Assembly: GCA_946480485.1 (NCBI GenBank)
Contig: CAMLJW010000076.1
Span: 1-15,656 of the forward strand
Source of the DNA: an uncultured Streptomyces sp.
GTDB taxonomy: Bacteria; Actinomycetota; Actinomycetes; Streptomycetales; Streptomycetaceae
Direction of reading: 5' to 3'
Length of the DNA: 15,656 nucleotides
Positions 6,692 to 15,025 of this stretch are shown here, piece after piece. Positions within the stretch are counted from its first letter, which is position 1. Every line of letters begins with the position of its first letter. The notes under the pieces were generated by a model, which searched no databases, was not told the DNA's origin, and was given only the letters and a program-made list of their open reading frames with translations. Both the position numbers and the translations under genes were made by a program.

Positions 6692-7417
6692 GTGAACGGA
6701 CCCGAGATCCACGTCGACTTCGCCCCGGAGCTGGCGATGTTCGTGCCGCAGGGGCGCCGTGCGCAGGCCACGAAGGTGGTCACCGACGGCGTCTCCTCGC
6801 TCGGTCATGTCGTGGAGTCGCTGGGCGTGCCGCTGACGGAGGTCGGCGGGCTCGTCGTGGACGGCCGCGAGGTGCCCGCGTCGCACGTCCCGACGGCCGG
6901 CGAGTCCGTCGAGGTGCGGACGGTAGAGCGCCCGCAGCGGGTGCCGGGGGCGCCACTGCGTTTCCTCGTCGACGTCCACCTGGGCACGCTCGCCCGCCGT
7001 CTTCGCCTGCTGGGCGTGGATGCCGCGTACGAGTCCACCGACATCGGCGACCCGGCCCTCGCCGCGTGCTCGGCGGCCGAGCGGCGAGTGATGCTCAGCC
7101 GCGACCGCGGTCTGCTGCGCCGTCGCGAGCTGTGGGCGGGTGCGTTCGTCTACAGCACGCAGCCCGATGACCAGCTCCGGGACGTACTGGGCCGGTTCGA
7201 ACCCGAGCTGAGGCCCTGGACCCGCTGCACGGCCTGCAACGGCATGCTCAAGGAGGCCGCCAAGGAGGAGGTCGCTGACCGGCTCGAAGGCGGGACACAG
7301 CGCTCGTACGACGTCTTCGCGCAGTGCGAGGAGTGCGGGCGCGTGTACTGGCGGGGCGCGCACCACGACCGCCTGGATGCCATCGTGGAGCGCGCCCTCA
7401 CGGAGTTCGGCCCCTAG
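6692..7417 (+). CDS. Mut7-C RNase domain protein with ubiquitin-like N-terminus
   Basis: A 241-residue protein in three parts. Residues 3-78 look like the ubiquitin-like beta-grasp domain found fused to Mut7-C. Residues 90-170 are the Mut7-C PIN-like RNase core, with FLVDVHLGTLARRLRLLG (Asp94) and SRDRGLLRRR (Asp138) as likely metal-binding acidic residues. Residues 179-215 form a zinc ribbon with CTAC (Cys179, Cys182) and CEEC (Cys212, Cys215). The family is predicted to cleave or trim RNA; the substrate in actinomycetes is not known to me. The start is GTG at 6692 with no clear Shine-Dalgarno; CATCCT six bases upstream might be a -10 for a leaderless message. It follows hlyIII by 69 bases and converges on the DUF255 gene. 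Confidence 0.9.
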   Translation: MNGPEIHVDFAPELAMFVPQGRRAQATKVVTDGVSSLGHVVESLGVPLTEVGGLVVDGREVPASHVPTAGESVEVRTVERPQRVPGAPLRFLVDVHLGTLARRLRLLGVDAAYESTDIGDPALAACSAAERRVMLSRDRGLLRRRELWAGAFVYSTQPDDQLRDVLGRFEPELRPWTRCTACNGMLKEAAKEEVADRLEGGTQRSYDVFAQCEECGRVYWRGAHHDRLDAIVERALTEFGP

Positions 7418-7423
7418 GGCGGC

Positions 7424-7455
7424 GGTGAGCTCCGGGCGGTCACCTAATCGCTCAC
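7424..7455. terminator. Weak hairpins between convergent genes
   Basis: The 45-base gap between the Mut7-C stop and the DUF255 stop holds two mutually exclusive short stems: GGTGA (7424-7428) with TCACC (7440-7444), and GTGAGC (7425-7430) with GCTCAC (7450-7455). Either could help end transcription, but both are weak. Confidence 0.3.
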
Positions 7456-7462
7456 GCCTCTT

Positions 7463-9496
7463 TCAGCCGCTCAGTGCCTCCTTGAGCCGCTCGACGTCGG
7501 TCGTCGGAGCGTCACAGGTGAAATCACGGCAGACATACGCGGCCGGTTCGCCCTCGACGAGCGGACGGTCGGCGAGGAGCGGGAGTTCGTCGCTGCCGGG
7601 GGTGCCCACCGCGACGACCGCACCGGGGGCGGTGTCAAGGAGAGCGGCGCGGTGGAGGTTTTTCGTGGCCGGGTGGTCCGCGGGACCGACGACGGCCACC
7701 TCACGGGGCCCGTCCAGCAGGGCCTCGGCGACCGCGAGTCCCCAGCCGATGAAGCGCGGAGCTCGCGGGCCGAGCGCCTTGACGACGCCCAATGCCCGCT
7801 CCGCAGCGGTGCGATGAGGCTCGGAGGCGGTCTGGGCCGCATAGCTCAGCAGGGCGCCGGCGGCCGCGCTCCAGCCGGAGGGTGTGGCGTTGTCGGTCGG
7901 GTCCTGGGGGCGGCGGATCAGCTTCTCGGCGTCGGCAGCCGTGTCGAACAGGGCACCTGAGGCCTCGTCGACGAACTGCGTCAGCACGTGGTCGAGCAGA
8001 AAGCCGGCGAACTCCAGCCAGACCCCTTCCCCGGTCACGGAGGCGAGTGCGAGGAAGCCCTCGGCCACATCCGCGTAGTCCTCCAACACACCGGCGTTGG
8101 CGCCGACCTGGCCGTCCTTCGACGTACGGGCCAGGCGCGCGCGGTCGTCCATGTGGAGGCGTACGAGGAGGTCGGCGGCGCCGAGCGCGGCCTCGACGAG
8201 GTCGGGGCGGTCGAAGTACGCGCCGGTCTCCGCCAGTGCGGCGACGGCGAGACCGTTCCAGGCGGCGACGACCTTGTCATCGCGGCCGGGAGCGGGGCGC
8301 CGCGCGCGTGCGTCGCGCAGACGGCCCTTGATGGACCCGATCCGCTCGGCACCGAACACGCCGTCCTGCTGCTGCGGCAGTTGCAGAACCGAGGCGCCCT
8401 CTTCGAAGGTGCCCTCGACCGTCACGCCGAAGTAGGAGGCGGCGAGTTCGGCATCCGCCTCACCGAGGACCTCGGTGAGCTGCCGGGGCGTCCACACGTA
8501 GTACGCGCCCTCCACATGCTTCCCTGTCCCGTCGTCGCTGTCGGCGTCGAGCGCGGAGGCGAACCCGCCCTGGCTCGTGCCCAGTTCGCGGACCATGAAG
8601 TCGGCGGTCTCCAGGGCGACACGGCGGGCCAGGTCGGAGCCGGTGGCCCGCCACAGGTGGGCGTACACCCGGCACAGCAGGGCATTGTCGTACAGCATCT
8701 TCTCGAAGTGGGGCACGACCCACTCGCGGTCCACGGAGTAGCGGGCGAAGCCGCCGCCGAGCTGGTCGTAGATGCCCCCGCGAGCCATCCGCCCACAGGT
8801 GTCGGCGGCCATCTGCAGCGCGCCCTCGGAGCCGGTCCGCGCAGCGTGCCGCATCAGGAACTCGATCACCATCGACGGCGGAAACTTGGGCGCCCCGCCG
8901 AAGCCGCCGCGCGCCGCGTCGTACTCACGCGTGAGCCCGAGCAGCGCCTGCGCGAGCTCCTCCTCGCCAGGCACCCGCGTATCGCCGTACGGGATCTCCC
9001 GCCCGGCCAGGTCCCGCACGATCTTCCCGGCGACATCGACGACCTCGTCCCGCCGGTCCTCCCACGCCGCACCGACCCCCTCCAGGACCTGCCGGAAGGA
9101 GGGCATTCCGTGGCGAGGGGCGGGCGGGAAGTACGTCCCGAAGTAGAAGGGCTCGGCCTCGGGAGTCAGAAAGACGGTCATCGGCCAGCCGCCCTGCCCG
9201 GTCGCCGCCTGCACGGCCTCCATGTAGACGGCGTCCACGTCGGGCCGCTCCTCACGGTCGACCTTGATGTTGACGAAGTGCTCGTTCATGTAAACGGCGA
9301 CTGCTTCGTCCTCGAAGCTTTCCGTTGCAAGAACATGACACCAGTGGCAACTGGAATAGCCGACGCTCAGCAGCACGGGCACACCCCGGCTCCGCGCCTC
9401 CTCAAAAGCCTCTTCCGACCAGGGCCACCAGTCGACGGGATTGTCGGCGTGCTGGAGGAGGTAGGGGGACGTTTCATGAGCCAGTCGGTTCGGCAT
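7463..9496 (-). CDS. DUF255 thioredoxin-fold protein (YyaL / SPATA20 family)
   Basis: A 677-residue protein of the usual family length. The N-terminal domain begins with the family signature [21 protein letters not shown] and carries a thioredoxin-like CHWCH motif (Cys50, Cys53), followed by the [13 protein letters not shown] and [11 protein letters not shown] segments. The rest (about 190-600) looks like the all-alpha toroid related to N-acylglucosamine 2-epimerases and family-9-like glycosidases, with [17 protein letters not shown] and [10 protein letters not shown] visible. A redox or carbohydrate-related role is often guessed, but the reaction is unknown. There is no signal peptide, so it is cytoplasmic. 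ATG 9496 is chosen because homology starts at once; the upstream GGATGGGG is only a partial ribosome binding site. It is divergent from the STAND gene. Confidence 0.93.
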   Translation of the reverse strand: MPNRLAHETSPYLLQHADNPVDWWPWSEEAFEEARSRGVPVLLSVGYSSCHWCHVLATESFEDEAVAVYMNEHFVNIKVDREERPDVDAVYMEAVQAATGQGGWPMTVFLTPEAEPFYFGTYFPPAPRHGMPSFRQVLEGVGAAWEDRRDEVVDVAGKIVRDLAGREIPYGDTRVPGEEELAQALLGLTREYDAARGGFGGAPKFPPSMVIEFLMRHAARTGSEGALQMAADTCGRMARGGIYDQLGGGFARYSVDREWVVPHFEKMLYDNALLCRVYAHLWRATGSDLARRVALETADFMVRELGTSQGGFASALDADSDDGTGKHVEGAYYVWTPRQLTEVLGEADAELAASYFGVTVEGTFEEGASVLQLPQQQDGVFGAERIGSIKGRLRDARARRPAPGRDDKVVAAWNGLAVAALAETGAYFDRPDLVEAALGAADLLVRLHMDDRARLARTSKDGQVGANAGVLEDYADVAEGFLALASVTGEGVWLEFAGFLLDHVLTQFVDEASGALFDTAADAEKLIRRPQDPTDNATPSGWSAAAGALLSYAAQTASEPHRTAAERALGVVKALGPRAPRFIGWGLAVAEALLDGPREVAVVGPADHPATKNLHRAALLDTAPGAVVAVGTPGSDELPLLADRPLVEGEPAAYVCRDFTCDAPTTDVERLKEALSG

Positions 9497-9751
9497 ATCC
9501 CCATCCTGCCTGACGGGCTCCGGCTATGCGGTGGGGCGGCCTGCCTCTCGAACGATCACGCCTGCCGGTGCCACCCGATCCGCCCAACGCCCTTGCGGCT
9601 GCACCCGCGCGTAGTCCCGGGAAGGGACTGGCGCGAGTCGCCCAAGGTCACTGCGGGTGGATCCGCGGGTGCGCGTGCCCCCTCTCGCGCTCGCGCCCCG
9701 CACACAGGACACTTGGCCAAGAAAGCTGCTGCTGCCGGAGGGGGACATGAC
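9497..9751. other. Divergent intergenic region between DUF255 and STAND genes
   Basis: About 255 bases without a supported gene. On the plus side it ends with a strong ribosome binding site, GGAGGGGG at 9737-9744, seven bases before ATG 9752. I could not identify convincing -35/-10 pairs. The open plus-strand frame through this region continues a mirror of the DUF255 gene and is not evidence for coding. Confidence 0.45.
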
Positions 9752-12700
9752 ATGCGAGACAGCCATCGGGTTGAGGCCGAGCGGCTGTTGGCCCGGGCCG
9801 TGGAGGAGGAGGTGCGGAGGTCGGGTGGCCGTACCGACGGGAGCGTGCTGCTGTCGCGGGCGCGCGGGGCGTTGGACGCCCTGGCCGAGACGGCCGCCGA
9901 AGAGTACGCGGCGTACACGAAGGCGCTGGACGAGGCGGAGGCGGGCCGGCTGACGTTCGGGCAGCGATACGCGCGCGAGGGCGGAACTCCCCTGCTGGTC
10001 ATGGCCGTTGCCGCCGCCGCGGCCTGGGTGGCGGACCTCGCGCTGGGTACCGGCGCCGCCACGGCGGTGGTCGCCGGCGCGGTCGTCGCCGTGGCGGGCG
10101 CCGCGGCCACGGTGGCGAAGGTGACGGCCACACATCTACCGGCCGCCAGCCGCCGGGCCGGGGCCATGGGCCAGCCGGGCGGACCGGAGCAGCTGCGGCT
10201 GCAGTGGCTGACGGCTCTGGAGGTGCGCGGGATCCGCCCGTTCTTCGACCAGCAGCGGGTACTCAGCGCGTCCACCGGGGCGAAGAAGGGGGCGCCGCAG
10301 CTGCGGCGTACGGACAAGAGCGCGGCGGCGCGCAGGCGCAGCGTTCTGGAGCGGTCCTTCGACCAACTCCCGGAGCCCGTGGGCCCGTTCGCGGGGCGCA
10401 GACAGGAGCTGTCGCGGGTGGCGCAGTGGGTGCACGCCGCCCGCGCGAGCACGGAGACCAGGCCGACGGTGGTCGTGCTGCACGGCGCCCCGGGCTCGGG
10501 CCGCAGCACCGTCGCCGTCCGTGTCGCGCACGAGCTGAAGGACCAGTTCCGGGGCGCGTGCGTGGTGGACCTGCGCGGCGACAGCCCGGAGGAGCCGCCG
10601 CTGTCCACCCGCGACGCGCTGCTGCACCTGCTCAACCGGCTCGGCGCGTCGCGCGAGCAGCTGCTGTTCCGGGAGCGTTCCTCGCCGGAGCAGCAGGTAC
10701 GGCGGCTGAGCGAGCTCTACCACCAGCATCTGACCGGCCTGCCGGTGACGATCGTGCTGGACGACGCGAGCGACGCGGAGCAGGTACGGACCCTTGTGCC
10801 CGAGCGCTCCGACAGCCTGGTCGTGGTCACCGCCCGCAAGCCGCTCGACCTGCCCGCCGACCTCCCCGCCTGGGTGCACCAGCTCCCCGTGGAACCGCTG
10901 GACGCACCGGGCGCCGAGGAGCTCCTGAACGCGGCGGCGCAGGACATGTCGGGTCCCTACGACGCCGAATCCTGCGACCGGGTACGGGAGTTGTGCGGCG
11001 GCCTGCCCCTCGCGCTGCGCATCGCGGGTTCCTCACTCGGCCCACGTACGCCCCGGCAGCTGGCCACGGACCTGGCGGCGTACGGCCCGGTCGAGCCGGC
11101 CGAGCGGGTGCTGTGGCTGCGCTACACCGACCAGTCGGACGCGGCCCGGCGGCTGTTCAGAAGACTGGCCCTGGCGGGCCGGGCCTCGCTGGGTGCGGCC
11201 GCGGCGGCCGCCCTGCTCTCGACGGACGAGCCGGAGGCGACCCGGCACCTGGAGTCACTGGCGCGCGCCGGCCTGATCGACCACGTACGCGGCAGCCGCT
11301 ACCGGCTGCACGACGTCGTCCGCGCCTTCGCCCAGACCCGCCTGCTGGACGAGGAGGACCCGGCCGAGCGTACGGCCGCGCAGGAACGGCTCATCGTGAA
11401 CTACGGCGAGTTGGCGGACTCGGTGATCCGCCTGGTCGACGGCAAGACGTCGACGCGCGCGGACACGGCCGGCCCGCACGGGTTCACCTCGCTGGACGCG
11501 GCGCTGCGCTGGCTGGACGACGAGTCGAGCTTCATCACTGCGGCCCTGCGGCACGCGGAGGGCGTGAACCAGGCGGCCGTACTGAACCTGCTCGGTGCCC
11601 TGTGCGACTACTGCCTGCTGCGCGGCGACCTCTACCGCCTGGGCGAGATCAGCGAGTTGACGCAGGCAGTGGACCAGGGGCTGCTCGTGCGCTCGGTCCA
11701 GTGGCGCACGGGCATCGCGGCCCGTCAGCTCGGCGAGCTCGACAAGGCGCGTACGACGCTGACCTCGGTGGTGGACCTCTACTTCGAGGCCCACCACGAC
11801 GCGGGAGCGGCACGGGCGCTGTGCTCCCTCGGGATCACGCTCCACCACCAGGGGAACCTGACGGAGGCGGCGGCGAGACTCCAGGAGGCCCTGGACCTCC
11901 AGACCTCTCCCGAGTTCGCGGCGGACCGTGCCTGGACCATGCACGCGCTGGCGGCGGTGGAGCGCGACCGGGCGCGGCTGGCCGAGGCCCTGGACCTGCT
12001 GACCAAGGCGCTCGTGCTGCACCGCGCCGGCGAGTCCGTGCACGGCGAGGCCTGGGCCCACTTCCAGCTCGGCCAGCTGGGCCTGCGGCTGGGGGACGTA
12101 CCGCGCGCCGAGGCGGAACTCCGCGATGCCCTCGATCTGTACGGCCGTACGCGCGACGCCCGGGGCGAGGCCTGGGCCCTGACCCAGCTCGCCCGGGCCC
12201 GCTTGGTCGACGGCGACCCGTCCTCCGCCGTCGACGGCCTCCGCGAGGCGGCCTCCCGCCACCGTGACCACGAGGACGCGCGGGGCGAGGCGTGGACGGT
12301 GTACTACCTGGGCCAGGCCCTGGAGGAGTCGGGCAGCCTGGACCAGTCGGTCAGGGAGCTGGAGCGCTCGCGCACGATGTTCTCCCGCATCCGCGACGTG
12401 TACGGCCTGGCCTGCGCCCGTCACCACTCGGCCCGCGTGACCCGCGACCAACGGGCGGCCCAGACGGGCTCGCTGCGCAACTCGGGCTTCGCCCGCCAGC
12501 TCCTCGTGGACGCCCGCGCGGACTTCCAGCGCATCGGCGTCGCCCACGGCGAGGCATGGACCTGCCTGGAACTGGCGGTGGTGGACGCCGGCAACGCCCG
12601 TGCGCAGTCCGCCCTTTCGCTGTGCGACGCGGCGGCGTCCCTGTTCGCCTCCTACGGCGACCGCCGGGGCGAGGACTGGGCCTGCTTCCTGAGGTGCACG

Positions 12701-12952
12701 CTGCTGCCGTACGCCTCCCCGGGCGGCATCGAGGTCGGCACCGCCGTCGCCCAGGAGGAACTGACCCAGCTCTCCCGCACCGGACACCCGGCCCGCGACG
12801 AAAAGCTGGACGACTACATCGAGGCGTACCAGCTGCTGCTGGAACGGGGCGCCGATCTGGACACGGGCTGGCAGGCGTGGCGGTTGGGGATGGTGCCGAA
12901 CCGGCATGCGCGGGAGGTCATGGGGGTGACGGTGTCGGCTCCGTCCTCGTAG
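9752..12952 (+). CDS. Membrane-anchored STAND (NB-ARC-like) ATPase with TPR repeats
   Basis: A 1066-residue multidomain protein. Residues 1-75 are charged and helical. Residues 80-125 are a hydrophobic Ala/Val-rich hairpin, probably two membrane helices. Residues 208-530 are the STAND core: GPFAGRRQEL entry motif, P-loop GAPGSGRST (245-253) with Arg251 where Lys is expected, Walker B TIVLDDA (333-339), GGLPLAL (416-422), and an MHD-like RLHDVVRAFA (518-527). Residues 640-980 contain about eight TPR units of near 40 residues, several opening with (H/R)GEAW. Such proteins act as nucleotide-switched sensors whose TPRs read a ligand or partner; no DNA-binding or effector enzyme domain is seen. 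ATG 9752 has a strong Shine-Dalgarno. The plus frame is open far upstream only because it mirrors DUF255. Its signal is unknown. Confidence 0.88.
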   Translation: MRDSHRVEAERLLARAVEEEVRRSGGRTDGSVLLSRARGALDALAETAAEEYAAYTKALDEAEAGRLTFGQRYAREGGTPLLVMAVAAAAAWVADLALGTGAATAVVAGAVVAVAGAAATVAKVTATHLPAASRRAGAMGQPGGPEQLRLQWLTALEVRGIRPFFDQQRVLSASTGAKKGAPQLRRTDKSAAARRRSVLERSFDQLPEPVGPFAGRRQELSRVAQWVHAARASTETRPTVVVLHGAPGSGRSTVAVRVAHELKDQFRGACVVDLRGDSPEEPPLSTRDALLHLLNRLGASREQLLFRERSSPEQQVRRLSELYHQHLTGLPVTIVLDDASDAEQVRTLVPERSDSLVVVTARKPLDLPADLPAWVHQLPVEPLDAPGAEELLNAAAQDMSGPYDAESCDRVRELCGGLPLALRIAGSSLGPRTPRQLATDLAAYGPVEPAERVLWLRYTDQSDAARRLFRRLALAGRASLGAAAAAALLSTDEPEATRHLESLARAGLIDHVRGSRYRLHDVVRAFAQTRLLDEEDPAERTAAQERLIVNYGELADSVIRLVDGKTSTRADTAGPHGFTSLDAALRWLDDESSFITAALRHAEGVNQAAVLNLLGALCDYCLLRGDLYRLGEISELTQAVDQGLLVRSVQWRTGIAARQLGELDKARTTLTSVVDLYFEAHHDAGAARALCSLGITLHHQGNLTEAAARLQEALDLQTSPEFAADRAWTMHALAAVERDRARLAEALDLLTKALVLHRAGESVHGEAWAHFQLGQLGLRLGDVPRAEAELRDALDLYGRTRDARGEAWALTQLARARLVDGDPSSAVDGLREAASRHRDHEDARGEAWTVYYLGQALEESGSLDQSVRELERSRTMFSRIRDVYGLACARHHSARVTRDQRAAQTGSLRNSGFARQLLVDARADFQRIGVAHGEAWTCLELAVVDAGNARAQSALSLCDAAASLFASYGDRRGEDWACFLRCTLLPYASPGGIEVGTAVAQEELTQLSRTGHPARDEKLDDYIEAYQLLLERGADLDTGWQAWRLGMVPNRHAREVMGVTVSAPSS

Positions 12953-12959
12953 GGGCCGA

Positions 12960-12987
12960 CCAGGGCCTGTCGCCAGACAGGCCCTGG
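12960..12987. terminator. Terminator hairpin after the STAND gene
   Basis: CCAGGGCCTGTC (12960-12971), the loop GCCA, and GACAGGCCCTGG (12976-12987) make a perfect 12-pair stem that starts eight bases after the TAG stop at 12950-12952. No U-tract follows. It lies between convergent genes and may act in both directions. Confidence 0.8.
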
Positions 12988-13028
12988 GGCCGCCTGACCC
13001 GCTCCAGCACGTCGGCCGGTCGTCGCGG

Positions 13029-13051
13029 GGCCCGGCACGTGGTAGCGGGCC
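13029..13051 (-). terminator. Possible terminator for the mca operon
   Basis: GGCCCG at 13029-13034 pairs with CGGGCC at 13046-13051 across an 11-base loop. It lies about 26 bases after the stop of the small membrane protein gene in the minus direction. The stem is short with a wide loop, so this is tentative; the stronger stem at 12960-12987 could serve instead. Confidence 0.35.
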
Positions 13052-13076
13052 TTGCTGTTGCCCGTTGGATTCAGTC

Positions 13077-13394
13077 TCAGCCCTTCGCAGGCGAAGCCTT
13101 CCCCCCCGAACCCCCGGAACCTTCGGAATTCCCGGAACCCCCGGAATTTGCGGAATCCCGGGAACCGGCGGCCCCTTTGCCGGAGGCGCCGGCCGTCGGG
13201 TCCGTGTCCTCCTTGAAGTCGACCTTCCGCATGTGCCGGTTCATCGACTTCATGAGGCCCCACACCGCCAGAGCCATCACCGCGAACACGATGAAGCCGA
13301 GGACACCAGGGGTCACCTTGTCCTCGTCGACCTCTGCCGCGACAGGAACGACGTGTGCCATTACCAGGCCTGTGCTTGCGCTCATATCAGGCAT
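13077..13394 (-). CDS. Small single-pass membrane protein, second gene of the mca operon
   Basis: A 105-residue protein with one membrane helix (about 28-49, GVLGFIVFAVMALAVWGLM), a basic stop-transfer stretch after it (KSMNRHMRK) and a long disordered tail of Ser, Gly, Asn and Ala (about 68-105). The positive-inside rule puts the tail in the cytoplasm. The start ATG at 13394 lies six bases past the mca stop, and GAGGG overlaps that stop as the ribosome binding site, so the two genes are very likely translationally coupled. A restart at Met4 or Met12 is also possible. I know no function. The link to mca suggests a place in mycothiol-conjugate handling, but this is inference. The tail is encoded by imperfect nine-base repeats. 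Confidence 0.85.
   Translation of the reverse strand: MPDMSASTGLVMAHVVPVAAEVDEDKVTPGVLGFIVFAVMALAVWGLMKSMNRHMRKVDFKEDTDPTAGASGKGAAGSRDSANSGGSGNSEGSGGSGGKASPAKG
13098..13161 (-). repeat. Imperfect nine-base tandem repeats coding the Gly/Ser tail
   Basis: Units of the form (C/T)(C/T)CGGAA(C/T)(C/T) recur about seven times inside the small membrane protein gene and give a repeated xxT-TCC-xxx codon pattern (Gly/Asn-Ser-x). Limits are approximate. Such a tract may change length without shifting the frame. Confidence 0.6.
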
Positions 13395-13400
13395 TGTCCC

Positions 13401-14279
13401 TCAGGGCTGTCGGACGCCCGCGAAGAGGTCGTCCTCGGGAAGGGACGTATCCACGAGAGACTTCGCGAGCTCGTACTCCTCCGTGGGCCAGACCTCCTTC
13501 TGGATCTCCATCGGCACACGGAACCAGCCCCCGTCGGGGTCGATCTGCGTGGCATGCGCGATCAGCGCCATGTCGCGGATCTCGTAGAAGTCGGCGCACG
13601 GAACGTGCGTGGTCAGGGTCCGCTCGTCGCGCTGGAACTCGTCCCAGCGCTTGAGCCACTCCCCGTAGGGCGACTCCAGGCCGCGCTCCAGCAGGGCGTT
13701 GTGCAGTGCCTCGGTGCGCGGGCGGTTGAAGCCCTGGTTGTAGTAGAGCTTCTGCGGCTGGTAGGCCGGGCCGAACTCCGACTCCGGGTACGTCTCGCCG
13801 TCCGCCGCGCCCTCGAACGCCACCATCGAGATCTTGTGGGTCATGATGTGGTCGGGATGCGGATAGCCGCCGTTCTCGTCGTAGGTGGTGATCACCTGCG
13901 GACGGAAGGACCTGATCTTGCGGACCAGCTCGCCCGCCGCCTTGTCGACGTCCTCCAGGGCGAAGCAGCCCTCGGGGAGGGGAGGCAACGGGTCGCCCTC
14001 CGGGAGACCGGAGTCCACGAAGCCGAGCCACTCCTGCTTGACGCCGAGGATCTGTCGAGCCTCGTCCATCTCCTTCTTGCGTACCTCGTGGATGTGCTCC
14101 TCGACGTACTGGTCACCCTGCAGCTTCGGATTGAGGATGGAGCCGCGCTCCCCGCCCGTGCAGGTCACGACCAGCACCTCCACCCCCTCGGACACGTACT
14201 TCGCCATGGTGGCCGCGCCCTTCGACGACTCGTCGTCAGGGTGGGCGTGCACGGCCATCAGTCTCAGCTGGTCAGTCAA
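13401..14279 (-). CDS. mca: Mycothiol S-conjugate amidase
   Basis: A 292-residue zinc amidase of the LmbE/PIG-L fold. It cuts mycothiol S-conjugates to a mercapturic acid (AcCys conjugate, exported) and glucosaminyl-inositol, which is recycled. Zinc ligands are visible in HAHPDDE (His13, Asp16) and PHPDHIMTH (His144), and Asp15 is the likely general base. Lys20 in DDESSKGAATMAKY fits Mca; the paralogue MshB, a biosynthetic deacetylase, usually has Ser there. The start is TTG at 14279: GAGGA lies seven bases upstream on the minus strand and the homology to the family begins LRLMAVHAHPDDE. ATG at Met8 would leave little before the zinc motif. It is followed by a coupled membrane protein gene and is divergent from the DUF4307 gene. 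Confidence 0.95.
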   Translation of the reverse strand: MTDQLRLMAVHAHPDDESSKGAATMAKYVSEGVEVLVVTCTGGERGSILNPKLQGDQYVEEHIHEVRKKEMDEARQILGVKQEWLGFVDSGLPEGDPLPPLPEGCFALEDVDKAAGELVRKIRSFRPQVITTYDENGGYPHPDHIMTHKISMVAFEGAADGETYPESEFGPAYQPQKLYYNQGFNRPRTEALHNALLERGLESPYGEWLKRWDEFQRDERTLTTHVPCADFYEIRDMALIAHATQIDPDGGWFRVPMEIQKEVWPTEEYELAKSLVDTSLPEDDLFAGVRQP

Positions 14280-14333
14280 GACGCAATCCTCAGTCGGTCG
14301 GTGCCCCGTGCGAAACGGTGCGATCGGCGGCTT

Positions 14334-14340
14334 CTATAGT
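14334..14340. promoter_or_regulatory. Shared CTATAG -10-like element between mca and DUF4307 gene
   Basis: CTATAG (14334-14339) is self-complementary and gives a -10-like hexamer on both strands: TATAGT (14335-14340) towards the DUF4307 gene and TATAGA on the minus strand towards mca. It is the only AT-rich box of this kind in the 125-base divergent gap. Neither direction has a good -35, so a single shared promoter element is tentative. Confidence 0.4.
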
Positions 14341-14404
14341 GACCGAATCGGGGGGCGAAAAATTCCGGGGCCCAGCCCTGTGCACCCTCGCGGAGAGGAC
14401 GATC

Positions 14405-14803
14405 ATGAGTACGGCGAGCACGCGGCTGCCCGAGGGCCGGTACGGCCGCTTGGCGGACGAGCGCGCCGACCGCAAGCTCAAGGTCATCGGCAGCGTCCTG
14501 GGCGCCGCCCTGCTCGTCCTTATCGGCTGGTTCGCGTACCACTACGTGGGCGGCAACAAGATCAGCGCCGAAGTGATCACCTTCGAGACCTCTGACACGG
14601 CGGCGAAGGTGCACCTGGAGGTGCGCAAAGACGCGGACGTCAAGGGCTACTGCACCGTGCGCTCGCGGGCCGAGGACGGTGCCGAGGTGGGCCGCGCATC
14701 CTTCCGTTTCGACCAGGACGCCTCACGCATCGACAAGGTCGTCACGCTGCGTACGATCAGACGGGGCACGACCGCGGAGCTGCTCGGCTGCCACGCCGAC
14801 TGA
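14405..14803 (+). CDS. DUF4307 family membrane protein
   Basis: A 132-residue protein of the actinobacterial DUF4307 type. A charged cytoplasmic N-terminus (EGRYGRLADERADRKLK) precedes one membrane helix (about 27-47, VIGSVLGAALLVLIGWFAY) and an extracytoplasmic beta-type domain (50-132). Two cysteines, Cys83 in GYCTVRSRA and Cys129 near the C-terminus, could form a disulfide outside the cell. ATG 14405 is chosen for its Shine-Dalgarno GGAGAGG six bases upstream; the open frame before it is not family-like. The gene is back-to-back with mca across a 125-base shared promoter region. Its function is unknown. Confidence 0.85.
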   Translation: MSTASTRLPEGRYGRLADERADRKLKVIGSVLGAALLVLIGWFAYHYVGGNKISAEVITFETSDTAAKVHLEVRKDADVKGYCTVRSRAEDGAEVGRASFRFDQDASRIDKVVTLRTIRRGTTAELLGCHAD

Positions 14804-15025
14804 GTCCAGGCGCGTCGGGACTGGGTCCGCGCCCTACGATGGATCCCACCCGGCGGGAACAAGGCCTGGAAACACGACGCTGACCTGCGTCGACGTAAAT
14901 CTGATGGCTTATGTCCTCCCTCTTTCGCCGCTGAATTGTTAGGCTCGTGGTTTCGCCCACCCGTGAAGGAACATTCTTCTGGGTAGGGCGATGCTTTGTC
15001 TTCCCAGTACCAACGAGGAGCACCT
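14804..15025. other. Intergenic region upstream of greA
   Basis: About 220 bases without a convincing gene. It holds -10-like boxes TACGAT (about 14835-14840) and TAGGCT (14940-14945), neither with a good -35, and a short stem GACGC/GCGTC near 14877-14892. A 14-codon ATG frame overlapping TACGAT has no ribosome binding site and is not called. GAGGAG just before 15026 is the greA ribosome binding site. Confidence 0.45.

Noticed and set aside
7988..9751. The plus-strand frame of the STAND gene stays open for 588 codons upstream, suggesting a 1654-residue protein.
   Set aside because: This part lies opposite the well-supported DUF255 gene and mirrors its codon bias. The true start at 9752 has a strong Shine-Dalgarno and family-like sequence begins there.
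11255..12907. A 550-codon minus-strand ORF opposite the STAND gene.
   Set aside because: It is a GC-bias mirror. Its translation shows no domain, and the plus strand carries clear NB-ARC and TPR motifs.
14838..14882. A 14-codon ATG frame upstream of greA that might be a leader peptide.
   Set aside because: No ribosome binding site, no runs of regulatory codons, and its ATG overlaps a -10-like box. Nothing supports translation.
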